A stretch of DNA of 17,959 bases from Chloroflexota bacterium (GCA_005881235.1 VBEQ01000153.1:1-17959), one strand, 5' to 3'; counted from the first letter of the stretch, positions 1-7,359 are shown. Numbers and translations: made by a program. The notes: generated from the sequence alone by a model not told the origin.

Positions 1-575
1 ATGGCAAAATCGACGGAGTTTTCCGACTGTCCGGGGCCGTCCATCGTCAGCGTCGACATGCCTCGGCGCAGGAAATCCTCTTCGATGGCATAGAGCTCCT
101 CTTTGGAGGAGTCCAGTCCGGGGACGAGCAGGACGAGCGGCGGTGCGGCCGTTCCCACCGGTCGCCGGAAATTGGCCGGGATGACATGCCCTTCGAAGGG
201 GATCTCCAGCCGGACCGCCGGCGGATCCAGATGTGGGAGCGCCCGGCGATAGATGGACACCGACCGGTCTCGGAGCTCGGCATGCACCCTGGCATCCTCG
301 AACCAGAGGAACTTTCCAAGGTGGTAGCACCAGGACGCTCGCTGGTACGCCTGGGTGGCCGATACCGTTCGTCCGCCCTGCTCGGCGTCCCGACCCAGGC
401 CCTCGTGCACCTCGCCGACGGCTTTCCAGTTCGGCCCCCAGGCCCGCCAGTCGGTCGTTTTCTTCACCGTCTCGTCGAAGTCATTGACGTCGATCCCATT
501 GGCGATGAATCGCGGTCGCCAGTGGTGCGCCGCGACCTGCACGTTGTTCGTGGTTTCGAGTGCGCTCAATGCCAT
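1..575 (-). CDS. Alpha/beta hydrolase, dihydropseudooxynicotine-hydrolase/FrsA-like, 3' end cut by window
   Basis: Only the first 191 codons are in the window; the gene runs off the left edge without a stop. Reading begins with MALSALETTNNVQVAAHHWR. The first 120 residues are a tryptophan- and charge-rich helical cap (for example TDWRAWGPNWKAVGEVHEG). A hydrolase core follows, with LEIPFEGHVIPANFRRP, then LVLLVPGLDSSKEEL, then RGMSTLTMDGPGQSE. The order cap, 'PGLDSSKEE', 'GPGQSE' is typical of the family holding 2,6-dihydroxypseudooxynicotine hydrolase and FrsA-type esterases (family knowledge). The nucleophile elbow and the rest of the catalytic triad lie beyond the edge, so activity cannot be judged. 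The start at 575 is supported by GAGGAG a few bases upstream on the minus strand. It is divergent from the OsmC-like gene with 47 bp between the starts. Substrate unknown. Confidence 0.8.
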   Translation of the reverse strand, partial: MALSALETTNNVQVAAHHWRPRFIANGIDVNDFDETVKKTTDWRAWGPNWKAVGEVHEGLGRDAEQGGRTVSATQAYQRASWCYHLGKFLWFEDARVHAELRDRSVSIYRRALPHLDPPAVRLEIPFEGHVIPANFRRPVGTAAPPLVLLVPGLDSSKEELYAIEEDFLRRGMSTLTMDGPGQSENSVDFA

Positions 576-622
576 CGTCTCCTCTGCGAAATCGATCCAC
601 CATAGATAATGAACCACGACGC

Positions 623-1174
623 ATGACGGATTCCGAAACTCCCTCGAGTCGCGTCGACCTCCGCAAACAGATGCGTGAAATCGTCCGTATGCGGCAGGAG
701 ATGAGCGCCAAATCGCCAGAGCAGCGTCGTACCACGACCCGCGCTGTCGCTCGCATCCTGGACGACGTCCACCTCGAGGGCCGGATGGGCAAGTTCGTGG
801 TCGAGTCCGACGAGCCGCTGGCGCGCGGCGGTACCGAGAAAGGCCCCTCGCCGCTCCAGTACCTGATGATGGGGACCGCGTTTTGACTCCTCACCCAGCT
901 GGCGCGGTTCGCGCCACTCTACGAGGTGCCGATCGAGGATGCATCGGCGGACGTCCGGGCGACCTTCAGGAATACCGAGAAATATGACGTCGACGACGCG
1001 CCCGCCTACTTCGATGAGGTCGTGATCGAGCTCGCGGTGAGTAGTCCCGCGGCCCCCGCCAATGTACGCCAGCTCGTCACCCACGCCGAGCGGGGCTGCC
1101 ACGCCGCCCAGTCGCTGGCGCATCCCGTACCCGTCCACCTGACCACGACCCTCAACCAGCGGCCGCTTGCCTAA
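623..1174 (+). CDS. OsmC-family protein, predicted selenoprotein (TGA at 884-886 read as Sec)
   Basis: OsmC/Ohr-family proteins reduce organic hydroperoxides with two redox cysteines (family knowledge). Read through the TGA, this gene gives 183 residues. A helical N-terminus (MTDSETPSSRVDLRKQMREI) leads to GKFVVESDEPLARGGTEKGP and SPLQYLMMGTAF, then Sec88, then LLTQLARFAPLYEVPIEDA, a strand-rich C-terminal half, and AERGCHAAQSLAHPVPV with the second redox cysteine at 159. 'GPSPLQYLMMGTAF-U' matches the OsmC signature in which the first catalytic Cys follows the 'GxxPxxLLxxxxxxC' helix. Both halves are in one frame with no other lesion. A standard caller would give a 5' fragment ending at 886 and perhaps a second piece from GTG 926. 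The start is uncertain: ATG 623 lacks a good ribosome site, and GTG 560 or ATG 569 would overlap the divergent gene. The 3' end overlaps the convergent FAD-enzyme gene by 23 nt. The alternative is a pseudogene or a base error. Confidence 0.8.
884..928 (+). promoter_or_regulatory. UGA Sec codon with candidate bacterial SECIS hairpin
   Basis: The UGA is at 884-886. Nineteen bases later there is a perfect stem: 901-905 (GGCGC) pairs with 911-915 (GCGCC) around the loop GGUUC (906-910). U900-A916 extends the stem below, and G906-C910 can close it further, leaving loop GUU. A lower helix can form between CCUC (889-892) and GAGG (923-926) across an internal loop. Bacterial SECIS elements sit inside the coding region just after UGA, with an apical loop roughly 16-37 nt downstream that carries a G in its first two bases (established). 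All of these conditions are met. The hairpin is also translated as part of the protein. GC-rich DNA gives chance hairpins, so the evidence is the combination with the Cys position. Confidence 0.68.
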
Positions 1175-2771
1175 CGCGGCTCCCACCCTGACCCTTCCCC
1201 GCACGCGAGGGAGGAAATGAGGTCGCCCCGAGATCGGCGAGGAGCACCATCGCACAGTTGCGGCCGGGAAGGCCGGACACCGACCCGCCGGGATGGGTGC
1301 AGGCACCTGTCTGGTAGAGGCCGGTGACCGGCGTGCGGTAGTTCGACCAGCCTTCGACCGGCCGGAACCAGCCGCTCTGGTCGGGCGTGCTCGCGCCTCC
1401 ATGACACGACCCGCGCCAGTTGGCGGGATTCCGCCGCTCCAGGTCGAGCGGACTCGAAACCGCGCGGCCGAGCACGATCGCCGGCGAGAGATTCGTGGTC
1501 AGCGCCGCGACCGATTCGAACAGGCGGTCGGCGACCTCATCCTTGACCTCGTCCCAGTACTGCGGGCCCTCGGCCAGCTCGTAGGGCAGGAAGCTGATCA
1601 GCTTGAAGGTGTGCTGGCCCGCCGGCGCGCGCGAGGGATCGATTACCGTCGGCGTCAGCGCCAGGATGACCGGATCGTCCAGATCGAGGCGGCCGGCGCG
1701 AAAGGCCGCGAGCATGCGCGCCAGCGACGCGAGCGATTCGAGACCGCCCATGGTGACGCTCGCCATCGGGCCGGCTTCCGTCTTGAATCGCGGCGGCTCA
1801 CTCAATGCGTAGTGCGCCGTGAACATCGTGATGCTCGGCTTCCAGCGGGCGATGCCCGCGGCGTAGTCCGGCCCGAGGTTCGTGTCGCCCACGATATCGG
1901 GGAGGTGGCGGATGTGGATCGAGGACACGACCGCCTTTGCCGCGGCGTAGGTCGACCCGTCCGCGGTGACGACGCCGGTCGCGCGCCCCCCCTCGACCAC
2001 AATTCTGGTGACCGGCCGGGAGGTCAGGATGGTGCCGCCGTTCTCTTCGATGATCCGCGCCAGCGCCAGCGGCAGGCGGATCGACCCGCCTTCGGGCAGG
2101 ATCCAGCTGAAGCGCTGGCGGCCGGCGACCAGGGAGAAGGCGAGCGTGCCGGTTTCGGACTCGTCGAGTGGATGCAGCGTCATGAATGCGATCCAGCCGA
2201 AGAAGGCCCGGACGTGCTCCTCCTGGAACCGCGCGGTGATCACGTCGAGGGCGCTGGCGTGACGAATCGCGACGCCGCGGTCGCCCAGCGCACCGGCTTG
2301 CGTCCGGGCCAGCACCTCGGCCGGCCGACGTGGCGGGTGCTCGCGCTCGTCGTTGATGATCGGCGACAGGCTCTGCCAATCATTGAGCAACGTCCGGTAT
2401 GCCTTCGCATCCGCCTCCGAGAAGCGCGCCAGCTCGCCACAGGTGCGATCGAGGTCACGCCACATCGTGATGCTGCGGCCGTCGCGAAAGGGCATGGTGA
2501 ACACGGGATCCGGGTACAAATAACGCAGGCCATAGCGATCGAGCTGCAGCTCGTTGTCGCGCATCAGGGGGTTGCTCTGCATCAGGTTGTGCGCCGTGGC
2601 ACACGGATCGTGGATGAAGCCGGGCAGGGTCAGCTCCTCGGACGTGGTGTCACCACCGATCCGGTCCGCGCCCTCGAGCACCAGCACCTTGAAGCCGGCC
2701 CGCGCCGCATAGGCGGCCGTCAGCAGGCTGTTGTGACCGGCGCCGGCCACCACGATGTCCCACTCGCTCAC
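1152..2771 (-). CDS. FAD-dependent phytoene-dehydrogenase-like oxidoreductase
   Basis: The protein has 539 residues. The N-terminal dinucleotide-binding fold is MSEWDIVVAGAGHNSLLTAA with GxG at 10-12, the ribose-binding acidic residue E33 and the following DRIGGDTTSEELTLPGF. This is characteristic of the phytoene desaturase/carotene ketolase-type amine-oxidoreductase superfamily. The C-terminal FAD motif is GLYQTGACTHPGGSVSGLPG. Members oxidise or isomerise lipids, carotenoids or other compounds; the substrate cannot be read from sequence. No carotenoid genes are nearby. The GTG start overlaps the LivF stop as GTGA, so it is the last gene of the transporter operon. This suggests that it acts on the imported compound or a product of it (inference). 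After the conserved NCAMVLLADLG the last 25 or so residues (SFPPSRAGKGQGGSRV...) come from a dispersed repeat, so the ancestral end was probably near there. The gene overlaps the convergent OsmC-like gene by 23 nt. Confidence 0.85.
   Translation of the reverse strand: MSEWDIVVAGAGHNSLLTAAYAARAGFKVLVLEGADRIGGDTTSEELTLPGFIHDPCATAHNLMQSNPLMRDNELQLDRYGLRYLYPDPVFTMPFRDGRSITMWRDLDRTCGELARFSEADAKAYRTLLNDWQSLSPIINDEREHPPRRPAEVLARTQAGALGDRGVAIRHASALDVITARFQEEHVRAFFGWIAFMTLHPLDESETGTLAFSLVAGRQRFSWILPEGGSIRLPLALARIIEENGGTILTSRPVTRIVVEGGRATGVVTADGSTYAAAKAVVSSIHIRHLPDIVGDTNLGPDYAAGIARWKPSITMFTAHYALSEPPRFKTEAGPMASVTMGGLESLASLARMLAAFRAGRLDLDDPVILALTPTVIDPSRAPAGQHTFKLISFLPYELAEGPQYWDEVKDEVADRLFESVAALTTNLSPAIVLGRAVSSPLDLERRNPANWRGSCHGGASTPDQSGWFRPVEGWSNYRTPVTGLYQTGACTHPGGSVSGLPGRNCAMVLLADLGATSFPPSRAGKGQGGSRVRQAAAG
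1191..1218 (-). repeat. REP-like palindromic repeat, copy 1
   Basis: This 28-bp unit matches 5197-5224 at 24 of 28 positions in the same orientation. It is an imperfect palindrome: on the minus strand CCTCCC/TCGC pairs with GCGG/GGAAGG around a GT centre, with one mismatch and one wobble. It lies inside the 3' end of the FAD-enzyme gene and encodes the unusual tail SFPPSRAGKGQGG. It also lies just past the convergent OsmC stop, where a hairpin could help end transcription (inference). Confidence 0.7.
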
Positions 2772-3487
2772 GCGGTGGCGCCGAGGTAGAGCCGGCCGAT
2801 CTCCGGATTGTTGAGCACGCTGGGGCCTGGTCCTTCGAGCCGGATCCGGCCGCTCTCCATCACGACCCCGTGGCTGGCCAGTCCCAGGCCCGAGCGCGCG
2901 TTCTGCTCCACGAGCAGGATCGTCCGCCCGGCCTGGTTCATGGCGCGGATGGTGTCGAAGACTGTCGTGCGCGTCTTGGGATCGAGGCCCATCGAGGGCT
3001 CATCGAGGATCACCAGCGCCGGGTCCAGCATCAGGGCCCGGGCGAACTCGACGATCTTTTGCTGTCCACCCGAGAGTGACGCCGCCGGCTCGTAGCGACG
3101 GTCGCGAACGATCGAGAAGGTGTCGCAGACCTGTTGCAACCGGCGCTCGATGAGAGCGCCATCGTGAACCGTGTAGGCGCCCATGCGCACGTTTTCCCAG
3201 ACCGTCATGGTCGCGAACAGGCTTCGCTCCTGGGGCACCTGCACGATGCCGCGCTGCAGGATGGCCCTCGGGCTGAGTCCCGCGATGGATCGGCCTCGAA
3301 AACGAATGGTGCCCAGCCGCGGACGCAGCAGGCCGCTGACGACGCGCAGCACGGTCGATTTGCCGGCGCCGTTGGGGCCCACGATGCAGGTGACGCCACC
3401 CTCCTCGACCTTCAGATCGAGCTCGTGCAGGATGTCGCCGCCGCCGTAGCCGGCGGTCACCCCCTGCAGTTCCAGCAGCGCCGCCAT
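2768..3487 (-). CDS. livF: Branched-chain amino acid-type ABC transporter ATP-binding protein LivF
   Basis: The protein has 239 residues and is the second ATPase of a HAAT/Liv importer; it drives uptake from the cytoplasmic face. Starting at MAALLELQGVTAGYGGGDIL, Walker A is GPNGAGKST (37-45), the Q-loop region is VPQERSLF, the signature is LSGGQQ (138-143), Walker B is VILDEP (159-164), and the switch His was not located unambiguously. The sequence IVQVPQERSLFATMTVWENV is typical of LivF rather than LivG. The frame is open upstream to 3595, but ATG 3487 lies 2 nt after the LivG stop and starts the conserved fold, so it is preferred. The stop overlaps the GTG of the FAD enzyme by 4 nt. Liv-type importers carry amino acids but also amides, urea and aromatic acids, so 'branched-chain' is only a family label. 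Confidence 0.93.
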   Translation of the reverse strand: MAALLELQGVTAGYGGGDILHELDLKVEEGGVTCIVGPNGAGKSTVLRVVSGLLRPRLGTIRFRGRSIAGLSPRAILQRGIVQVPQERSLFATMTVWENVRMGAYTVHDGALIERRLQQVCDTFSIVRDRRYEPAASLSGGQQKIVEFARALMLDPALVILDEPSMGLDPKTRTTVFDTIRAMNQAGRTILLVEQNARSGLGLASHGVVMESGRIRLEGPGPSVLNNPEIGRLYLGATA

Positions 3488-3489
3488 CG

Positions 3490-4221
3490 TCAGGTTCCGA
3501 GATAGGCGTCGAGCACCGCCGGGTTCTCGCGCACCGCTTTGGGTTTGCCGCTCGCGATCGCCTTCCCCTGATGGAGTACGACCACCTCGTCGCACAGGTT
3601 CATGACGAAGCTCATGTTGTGTTCGACCAGCAGGAAGGTCACCCCTTGCCGGTTGAGCTTGCGGATGTGCTCGCTGATCCGCTCCAGCAGCGCGGGATTG
3701 ACCCCGCCCGCTGGTTCATCGAGCAGCACCAGCTCGGGCGCTGCCATCATCACCGCCGCCAGCTCGAGGAGCTTGCGCTGCCCGTAGGAGAGCGCGCCGC
3801 CCAGGGTGCCGGCGACGTGAGCGATCTCGACGAAATCCAGCATCTCCATCGCCCGCTCACGCTCGTGGCGCCACTGTCCGTGCGACAGCACCGCGCGCAA
3901 GCCGGCGCGTCGCACCGGCACGAGCATGTTCTCCAGCGCCGTCAGCCGCGGGAAGATGCGGGCGAGCTGGAAGGTGCGGCCGATGCCGAGGCCGTAGATT
4001 CGGTCCGGACCCAGGCCGGCGATCGGACGGGATTTGAATCGCACCTCGCCGGAATCGCGCGGGATGAAGCCGGTCACCAGGTTGAAGACCGTCGTCTTCC
4101 CGGAGCCGTTCGGACCAATCAACCCGGTGATGCTCCGGTCGGCGACCGACAGAGAGCAGCCATCGACCGCGATCACGCCGCCGAACCGCTTGGTGAGCGC
4201 CGAGATCTCCAGCAGGCTCAT
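3490..4221 (-). CDS. livG: Branched-chain amino acid-type ABC transporter ATP-binding protein LivG
   Basis: The protein has 243 residues and is the first ATPase of the Liv-type importer. It opens with MSLLEISALTKRFGGVIAVD; Walker A is GPNGSGKTT (36-44), the signature is LSYGQRK, and Walker B is LVLLDEPAGGVNP. The 'AGGVNP' after Walker B, where most ABC ATPases have 'SGLDP', and 'GRTFQLARIFPRLTALENML' are LivG hallmarks. Its ATG overlaps the last base of the LivM stop (TGATG), and LivF begins 2 nt after its own stop, indicating coupled translation of the subunits. It is cytoplasmic and pairs with LivF on the LivH/LivM membrane core. Confidence 0.94.
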   Translation of the reverse strand: MSLLEISALTKRFGGVIAVDGCSLSVADRSITGLIGPNGSGKTTVFNLVTGFIPRDSGEVRFKSRPIAGLGPDRIYGLGIGRTFQLARIFPRLTALENMLVPVRRAGLRAVLSHGQWRHERERAMEMLDFVEIAHVAGTLGGALSYGQRKLLELAAVMMAAPELVLLDEPAGGVNPALLERISEHIRKLNRQGVTFLLVEHNMSFVMNLCDEVVVLHQGKAIASGKPKAVRENPAVLDAYLGT

Positions 4222-5234
4222 CAGGACACCACCGTGCGGGCCCGCCGGCGGTTGAGGAGCTCCGCGGCCGATGGCACGATGCCACGCGGCAACAGCAGGA
4301 TGACCAGCAGGAACACCGCCGAATAGAACACCAGGTAGAGCCGGCTGGCGCCGAGACGGTAGGCAAATTCGAGCTGCGCCGGCTCCAGCAGCACCGCGCC
4401 GATCACGGGACCGCTCAGGGTCCCCAGTCCGCCGAGAAACGCCATCAGCACCATCGAGATCCCGATCAGCGGATCGAACACGAATTGCGGATAGATATAG
4501 GTGACGTAGTAGGCGTACACGCCGCCGATCATGCCGACCAGTGCCGCGCTGATGACGAACGCCGTCAGCTTGAAGGCGCGCGTCGGGACGCCGACCGCCA
4601 GCGCTTTGTCCTCGTCATCCCGGATGGCCAGCAGTCCGAGACCGAACTTGGAACGCCGGATCCACCAGGAGACGAACAGCCCCAGGACCGCCAGCAGGAG
4701 CATCGCGTAGTAGTAGGGGGTGTTGAAAAAGTCGCCGCCCCAGTCGTGCGAGTAGGGGAGCCCCAGCCCGCCGCCGCCGCCCGTCACCTTGACCAGGTTT
4801 TCGGCGAGCAGCTGCATCATGAACATGAAGGCGATCGTCACGATGACGAAGGTCGCGGCCCGGGTACGCAAGGCGATCCAGCCGATGCCCACCGCCAGTA
4901 GGGCCGACAGCAGGCCGGCCACCGGGACCAGCACAAATGGCGCGTAGCCGGGCGTGATGTTGAGGTGGACGAGCATCAAGCCCAGCCCATAGGCGCCAAA
5001 GCCGAAAAAGGCGGCGTGGCCCAGCGAGATGTAGCCGGTGTAGCCGCCCATGATGTTCCAGGCGGTCGCCAGCCCGATGTACATCACGGTAAACACGGCG
5101 ATGTTGGTCGTCGCCGGATCGGGCGCGACGAAGGGCAGCAGCAGAGCCGCGATCGCGAGCCCGAGCAGGCCGACCAGCTTGAGCGGCCCCCGCCCTACCC
5201 TCCACCGCACGCGGGGGAGGAAGTTGCCCCTCAT
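4221..5234 (-). CDS. livM: Branched-chain amino acid-type ABC transporter permease LivM
   Basis: The protein has 337 residues with eight or more hydrophobic segments, for example GLLGLAIAALLLPFVAP near the N-terminus and YLVFYSAVFLLVILLLP near the C-terminus. The LivM motif NIMGGYTGYISLGHAAFFG and the cytoplasmic-loop motif DDEDKALAVGV (ATPase contact region) are clear. It forms the membrane channel with LivH. The ATG at 5234 overlaps the LivH stop as ATGA, so this start is supported by coupling. The first dozen or so residues (NFLPRVRWRVGRG) are not LivM-like and are encoded by a copy of the palindromic repeat at 5197-5224. The repeat therefore appears to have been inserted into the 5' end of the gene while keeping the frame. 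Confidence 0.93.
   Translation of the reverse strand: MRGNFLPRVRWRVGRGPLKLVGLLGLAIAALLLPFVAPDPATTNIAVFTVMYIGLATAWNIMGGYTGYISLGHAAFFGFGAYGLGLMLVHLNITPGYAPFVLVPVAGLLSALLAVGIGWIALRTRAATFVIVTIAFMFMMQLLAENLVKVTGGGGGLGLPYSHDWGGDFFNTPYYYAMLLLAVLGLFVSWWIRRSKFGLGLLAIRDDEDKALAVGVPTRAFKLTAFVISAALVGMIGGVYAYYVTYIYPQFVFDPLIGISMVLMAFLGGLGTLSGPVIGAVLLEPAQLEFAYRLGASRLYLVFYSAVFLLVILLLPRGIVPSAAELLNRRRARTVVS
5197..5224 (-). repeat. REP-like palindromic repeat, copy 2, inside the start of livM
   Basis: This is the second copy of the 28-bp unit found at 1191-1218 (24/28 identical). On the minus strand CCTCC-C-CCGC pairs with GCGG-T-GGAGG around GT, a nine-pair stem with one mismatch. It is translated in a different frame from copy 1, which indicates a mobile or dispersed DNA element and not a shared protein motif. 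As mRNA it would form a hairpin a few codons after the LivM start, which could tune LivM translation (inference). Confidence 0.7.
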
Positions 5235-6106
5235 ATGCGGTCTCGGACCCGCACGCCGAACAGGCCCTGCGGGCGGAAGATCAGGACGACCACCAGGATG
5301 ACGAAGAAGACGAAGGTCGCCCAGACCGGCGAGATGACGACGGCGGTGATGTCTTCGGTGACCAGCATGATGAGCGCGGCGATGATTGCACCGCGCAGGC
5401 TGCCGAGTCCGCCCAGCACGATAATGGTCAGCAACCGCGAGATCAGGTCATAGTGGCTGCCGGGATTGAAGGCATTCGTGATGCCGAAGACGACACCGCC
5501 CGCCGCCGCGGTGGCGACACCGATGCCGAAGGCAATCGCCGACACCCGGTCGACGTCGACGCCGATCAACTGCGCGGCCGTGCGGTTGAGCATGGTGGCC
5601 CTCAGCGCGCCGCCGAACGACGTCCGGTAGAGCACCAGGAAGAGGGCGCCGAGGATGGCAATGCAGAGCAGGAAGCCGAAGACATAGACGTAGGTGATGT
5701 GAAAACCGAAGACGGCGAAGCTGGCCGTTTCGTACCAGGCGCGCAGTTGCACGTAGTTGGTCGTGAAGACGTAGCCAAGTGCCCCCTCGATACCGAGGGC
5801 GAGGGCATAGGTGACGAGCACTGAGAGCGCCTCGCGGTCGGTCTTGAGCGGCCGGATGAAGACGATCTGGAGGATGACACCCAGCCCGAACATCAACGGC
5901 ATCGTGATGACCAGCGTGAGCAGTGGGTCCAGGTGCCATGACCGGAAGAACGCGAAGCTCAGGTAGGCGCCGAGGATGACGAGGGCGCCCTGCCCGACAT
6001 TGATGATCCGCATGACCCCGAAGATCAGCGTGAGGCCCGACGCCATCAGGGCGTAGACGCCGCCCGTCAGGATGCCGAGCGCCGCCGCCTCGAGGACCAG
6101 CGTCAT
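5231..6106 (-). CDS. livH: Branched-chain amino acid-type ABC transporter permease LivH
   Basis: The protein has 291 residues and is hydrophobic throughout. The N-terminal LivH signature reads GGVYALMASGLTLIFGVMRI followed by INVGQGALVILGAY. The loop before the late membrane segments contains NRTAAQLIGVDVDRVSAIAF, which is the ATPase-docking region of this family, and the last segment precedes FRPQGLFGVRVRDRI. It forms the heteromeric channel with LivM. It begins 29 nt after the binding-protein stop and ends in an ATGA overlap with LivM. No strong ribosome site is visible, so it probably depends on transcription from the promoter upstream of the binding-protein gene. Confidence 0.93.
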   Translation of the reverse strand: MTLVLEAAALGILTGGVYALMASGLTLIFGVMRIINVGQGALVILGAYLSFAFFRSWHLDPLLTLVITMPLMFGLGVILQIVFIRPLKTDREALSVLVTYALALGIEGALGYVFTTNYVQLRAWYETASFAVFGFHITYVYVFGFLLCIAILGALFLVLYRTSFGGALRATMLNRTAAQLIGVDVDRVSAIAFGIGVATAAAGGVVFGITNAFNPGSHYDLISRLLTIIVLGGLGSLRGAIIAALIMLVTEDITAVVISPVWATFVFFVILVVVLIFRPQGLFGVRVRDRI

Positions 6107-6135
6107 CGTGAACGGGTCACGCCCTCAGCTTAGGG

Positions 6136-7350
6136 CTAGGGCCAGTTGGGTTTGGGGTACTCGGGCTTGGCCGCGGCGACGCTCGTCGGATAGACGAATT
6201 TCGCCGCCCCACCCTGCCATTGTTCGATGTAGACGCCGACGCCGCCCTGCGGCTTCCCGCTGCTGTCGAACGACATCGGGCCCTGGACCGTGTTGTAGGT
6301 GCCCGAATGCAGCGCGGTGATCAGCGCTTTGTTCTCGATGCTGTTCGCCTTCTTCGATGCCTGGTCGACCACCTGGCCGACGCTGTACGCCTCGGCGGCG
6401 TCGGCGCTGATGTCGCCGGGCGCGCCGCCATACTTGGCGACGAACTCGCTGACGAACTTGTCATTGCCGTAGGCCTTGGCGTCCGGGGTCCAGCCGGCCG
6501 GGACCATGATCCCCTCGGTGTTGCCGGCGCCAACCTTGTCGGCGAAGTCCTTGCCCTGGTCGGGGCCGGTGGTTTCGATCAGCGATTTCGGGTTGTAGTG
6601 CTGCTGCTGGAAGGCCTTGACGAAGGCGACGGCGTCGGGCTCCTGCGTGCCCAGGACGACGACGTCGGCGTTTGCGTGGACGACCTGCAAAGCGAGCGGT
6701 GTGAAGTCGGTCGTCTCCGCCGGGTACACCTTGTAGGAGGCGGTCGTGACGCCGCCGGCCTCGAGCAGGGCCTTAGCCTTGTCAACCTGTGGCTGGGTGA
6801 AGGGATCGTCCTGCGTCGCGTAGGCGGCGCTCTTCGGCTTCTGGCCGCTGGGGAGCGACAGCAGCCACTTCGTGTAGCTGACCAGGTTGTCCTCCACGGC
6901 CGCGGGCTGCACGAAGAAGATGGAATGCAGGCCGCGCGTGAAGACCTTGGGTCCACCGCCGGCCGGCTCCGGGAAGGCATAGCCGTAGCGGTCGGTCACC
7001 GTTGAGGCCGGGATGGTGAGCAATGAGCTGAACGGACCGAAGACCAGAGCCACCTTGTCCTGGGTGATCAGCGTCTGGTAGTTGGTCACGACCTGCTGCG
7101 TGCTGCTGGCGTCGTCCACGTATTTCATGGTGACTTTGTGCCCCAGCAGCCCGCCGTTCTTATTGATATCCTGCGCCCACAGGTCATAGCCCTGCTCGAG
7201 CGCTTTCCCGTCACCCGAGAAGTCGCCGCTCAGCGAGACGGAAACCCCGATGGTGATTGGAGCGGCCGACCCCGGCGTCGTGGAGCTGCCCCCACAAGCC
7301 GCCAACAGCAGGCCGAGGCCCAGGCATGTGACCGATAGGGGCTGGCGCAT
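6136..7350 (-). CDS. ABC transporter substrate-binding lipoprotein, Liv/amide family
   Basis: The protein has 404 residues. The signal peptide MRQPLSVTCLGLGLLLAACG ends in a lipobox (LAAC, Cys19), so the protein should be lipid-anchored outside the cytoplasmic membrane. The mature part begins with a Ser/Thr/Gly linker, then ITIGVSVSLSGDFSGDGKAL, the standard start of a type I periplasmic-binding fold of the Liv/AmiC family, followed by NKNGGLLGHKVTMKYVDD and ALVFGPFSSLL. It captures the substrate for LivHMGF. A good ribosome site, AAGGAGG, lies about 6 nt before the ATG. It is the first gene of the minus-strand operon. A TTGACA promoter and an operator-like palindrome sit just upstream, shared with the divergent LacI-type regulator. 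The ligand cannot be determined by reading; a small polar compound, not necessarily an amino acid, is possible. Confidence 0.92.
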   Translation of the reverse strand: MRQPLSVTCLGLGLLLAACGGSSTTPGSAAPITIGVSVSLSGDFSGDGKALEQGYDLWAQDINKNGGLLGHKVTMKYVDDASSTQQVVTNYQTLITQDKVALVFGPFSSLLTIPASTVTDRYGYAFPEPAGGGPKVFTRGLHSIFFVQPAAVEDNLVSYTKWLLSLPSGQKPKSAAYATQDDPFTQPQVDKAKALLEAGGVTTASYKVYPAETTDFTPLALQVVHANADVVVLGTQEPDAVAFVKAFQQQHYNPKSLIETTGPDQGKDFADKVGAGNTEGIMVPAGWTPDAKAYGNDKFVSEFVAKYGGAPGDISADAAEAYSVGQVVDQASKKANSIENKALITALHSGTYNTVQGPMSFDSSGKPQGGVGVYIEQWQGGAAKFVYPTSVAAAKPEYPKPNWP

Positions 7351-7359
7351 ACTCCCTCC

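Noticed and set aside
576..622. Promoter for the OsmC-like gene (GATAAT at 605-610)
   Set aside because: A -10-like box is present but no acceptable -35 box was found at the right distance, and it would give an almost leaderless mRNA; left uncalled.
884..886. Reading the OsmC-like gene as a nonsense pseudogene or two separate proteins
   Set aside because: The only lesion is a TGA at the catalytic Cys position, followed by a SECIS-like hairpin; the downstream part is intact and retains the second redox Cys. A base error cannot be excluded without reads.
566..1402. 278-codon open frame on the minus strand over the OsmC region
   Set aside because: It is antisense to the OsmC-like gene, rich in Arg/Gly with no recognisable domain, and is a GC-rich shadow frame.
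1293..2789. 498-codon plus-strand frame opposite the FAD enzyme
   Set aside because: The composition is Arg/Asp/Gly/Gln-rich low-complexity, typical of the antisense frame of a GC-rich gene. The minus strand there encodes a clear flavoenzyme.
3488..3595. Longer LivF start upstream of 3487
   Set aside because: The extra residues overlap the end of LivG, are not LivF-like, and the ATG at 3487 is well placed 2 nt after the LivG stop.
6107..6135. Possible hairpin between the binding-protein gene and livH
   Set aside because: Only a weak GCCCT/AGGGC pairing with a long loop and no T-run; not enough to call an attenuator or terminator.
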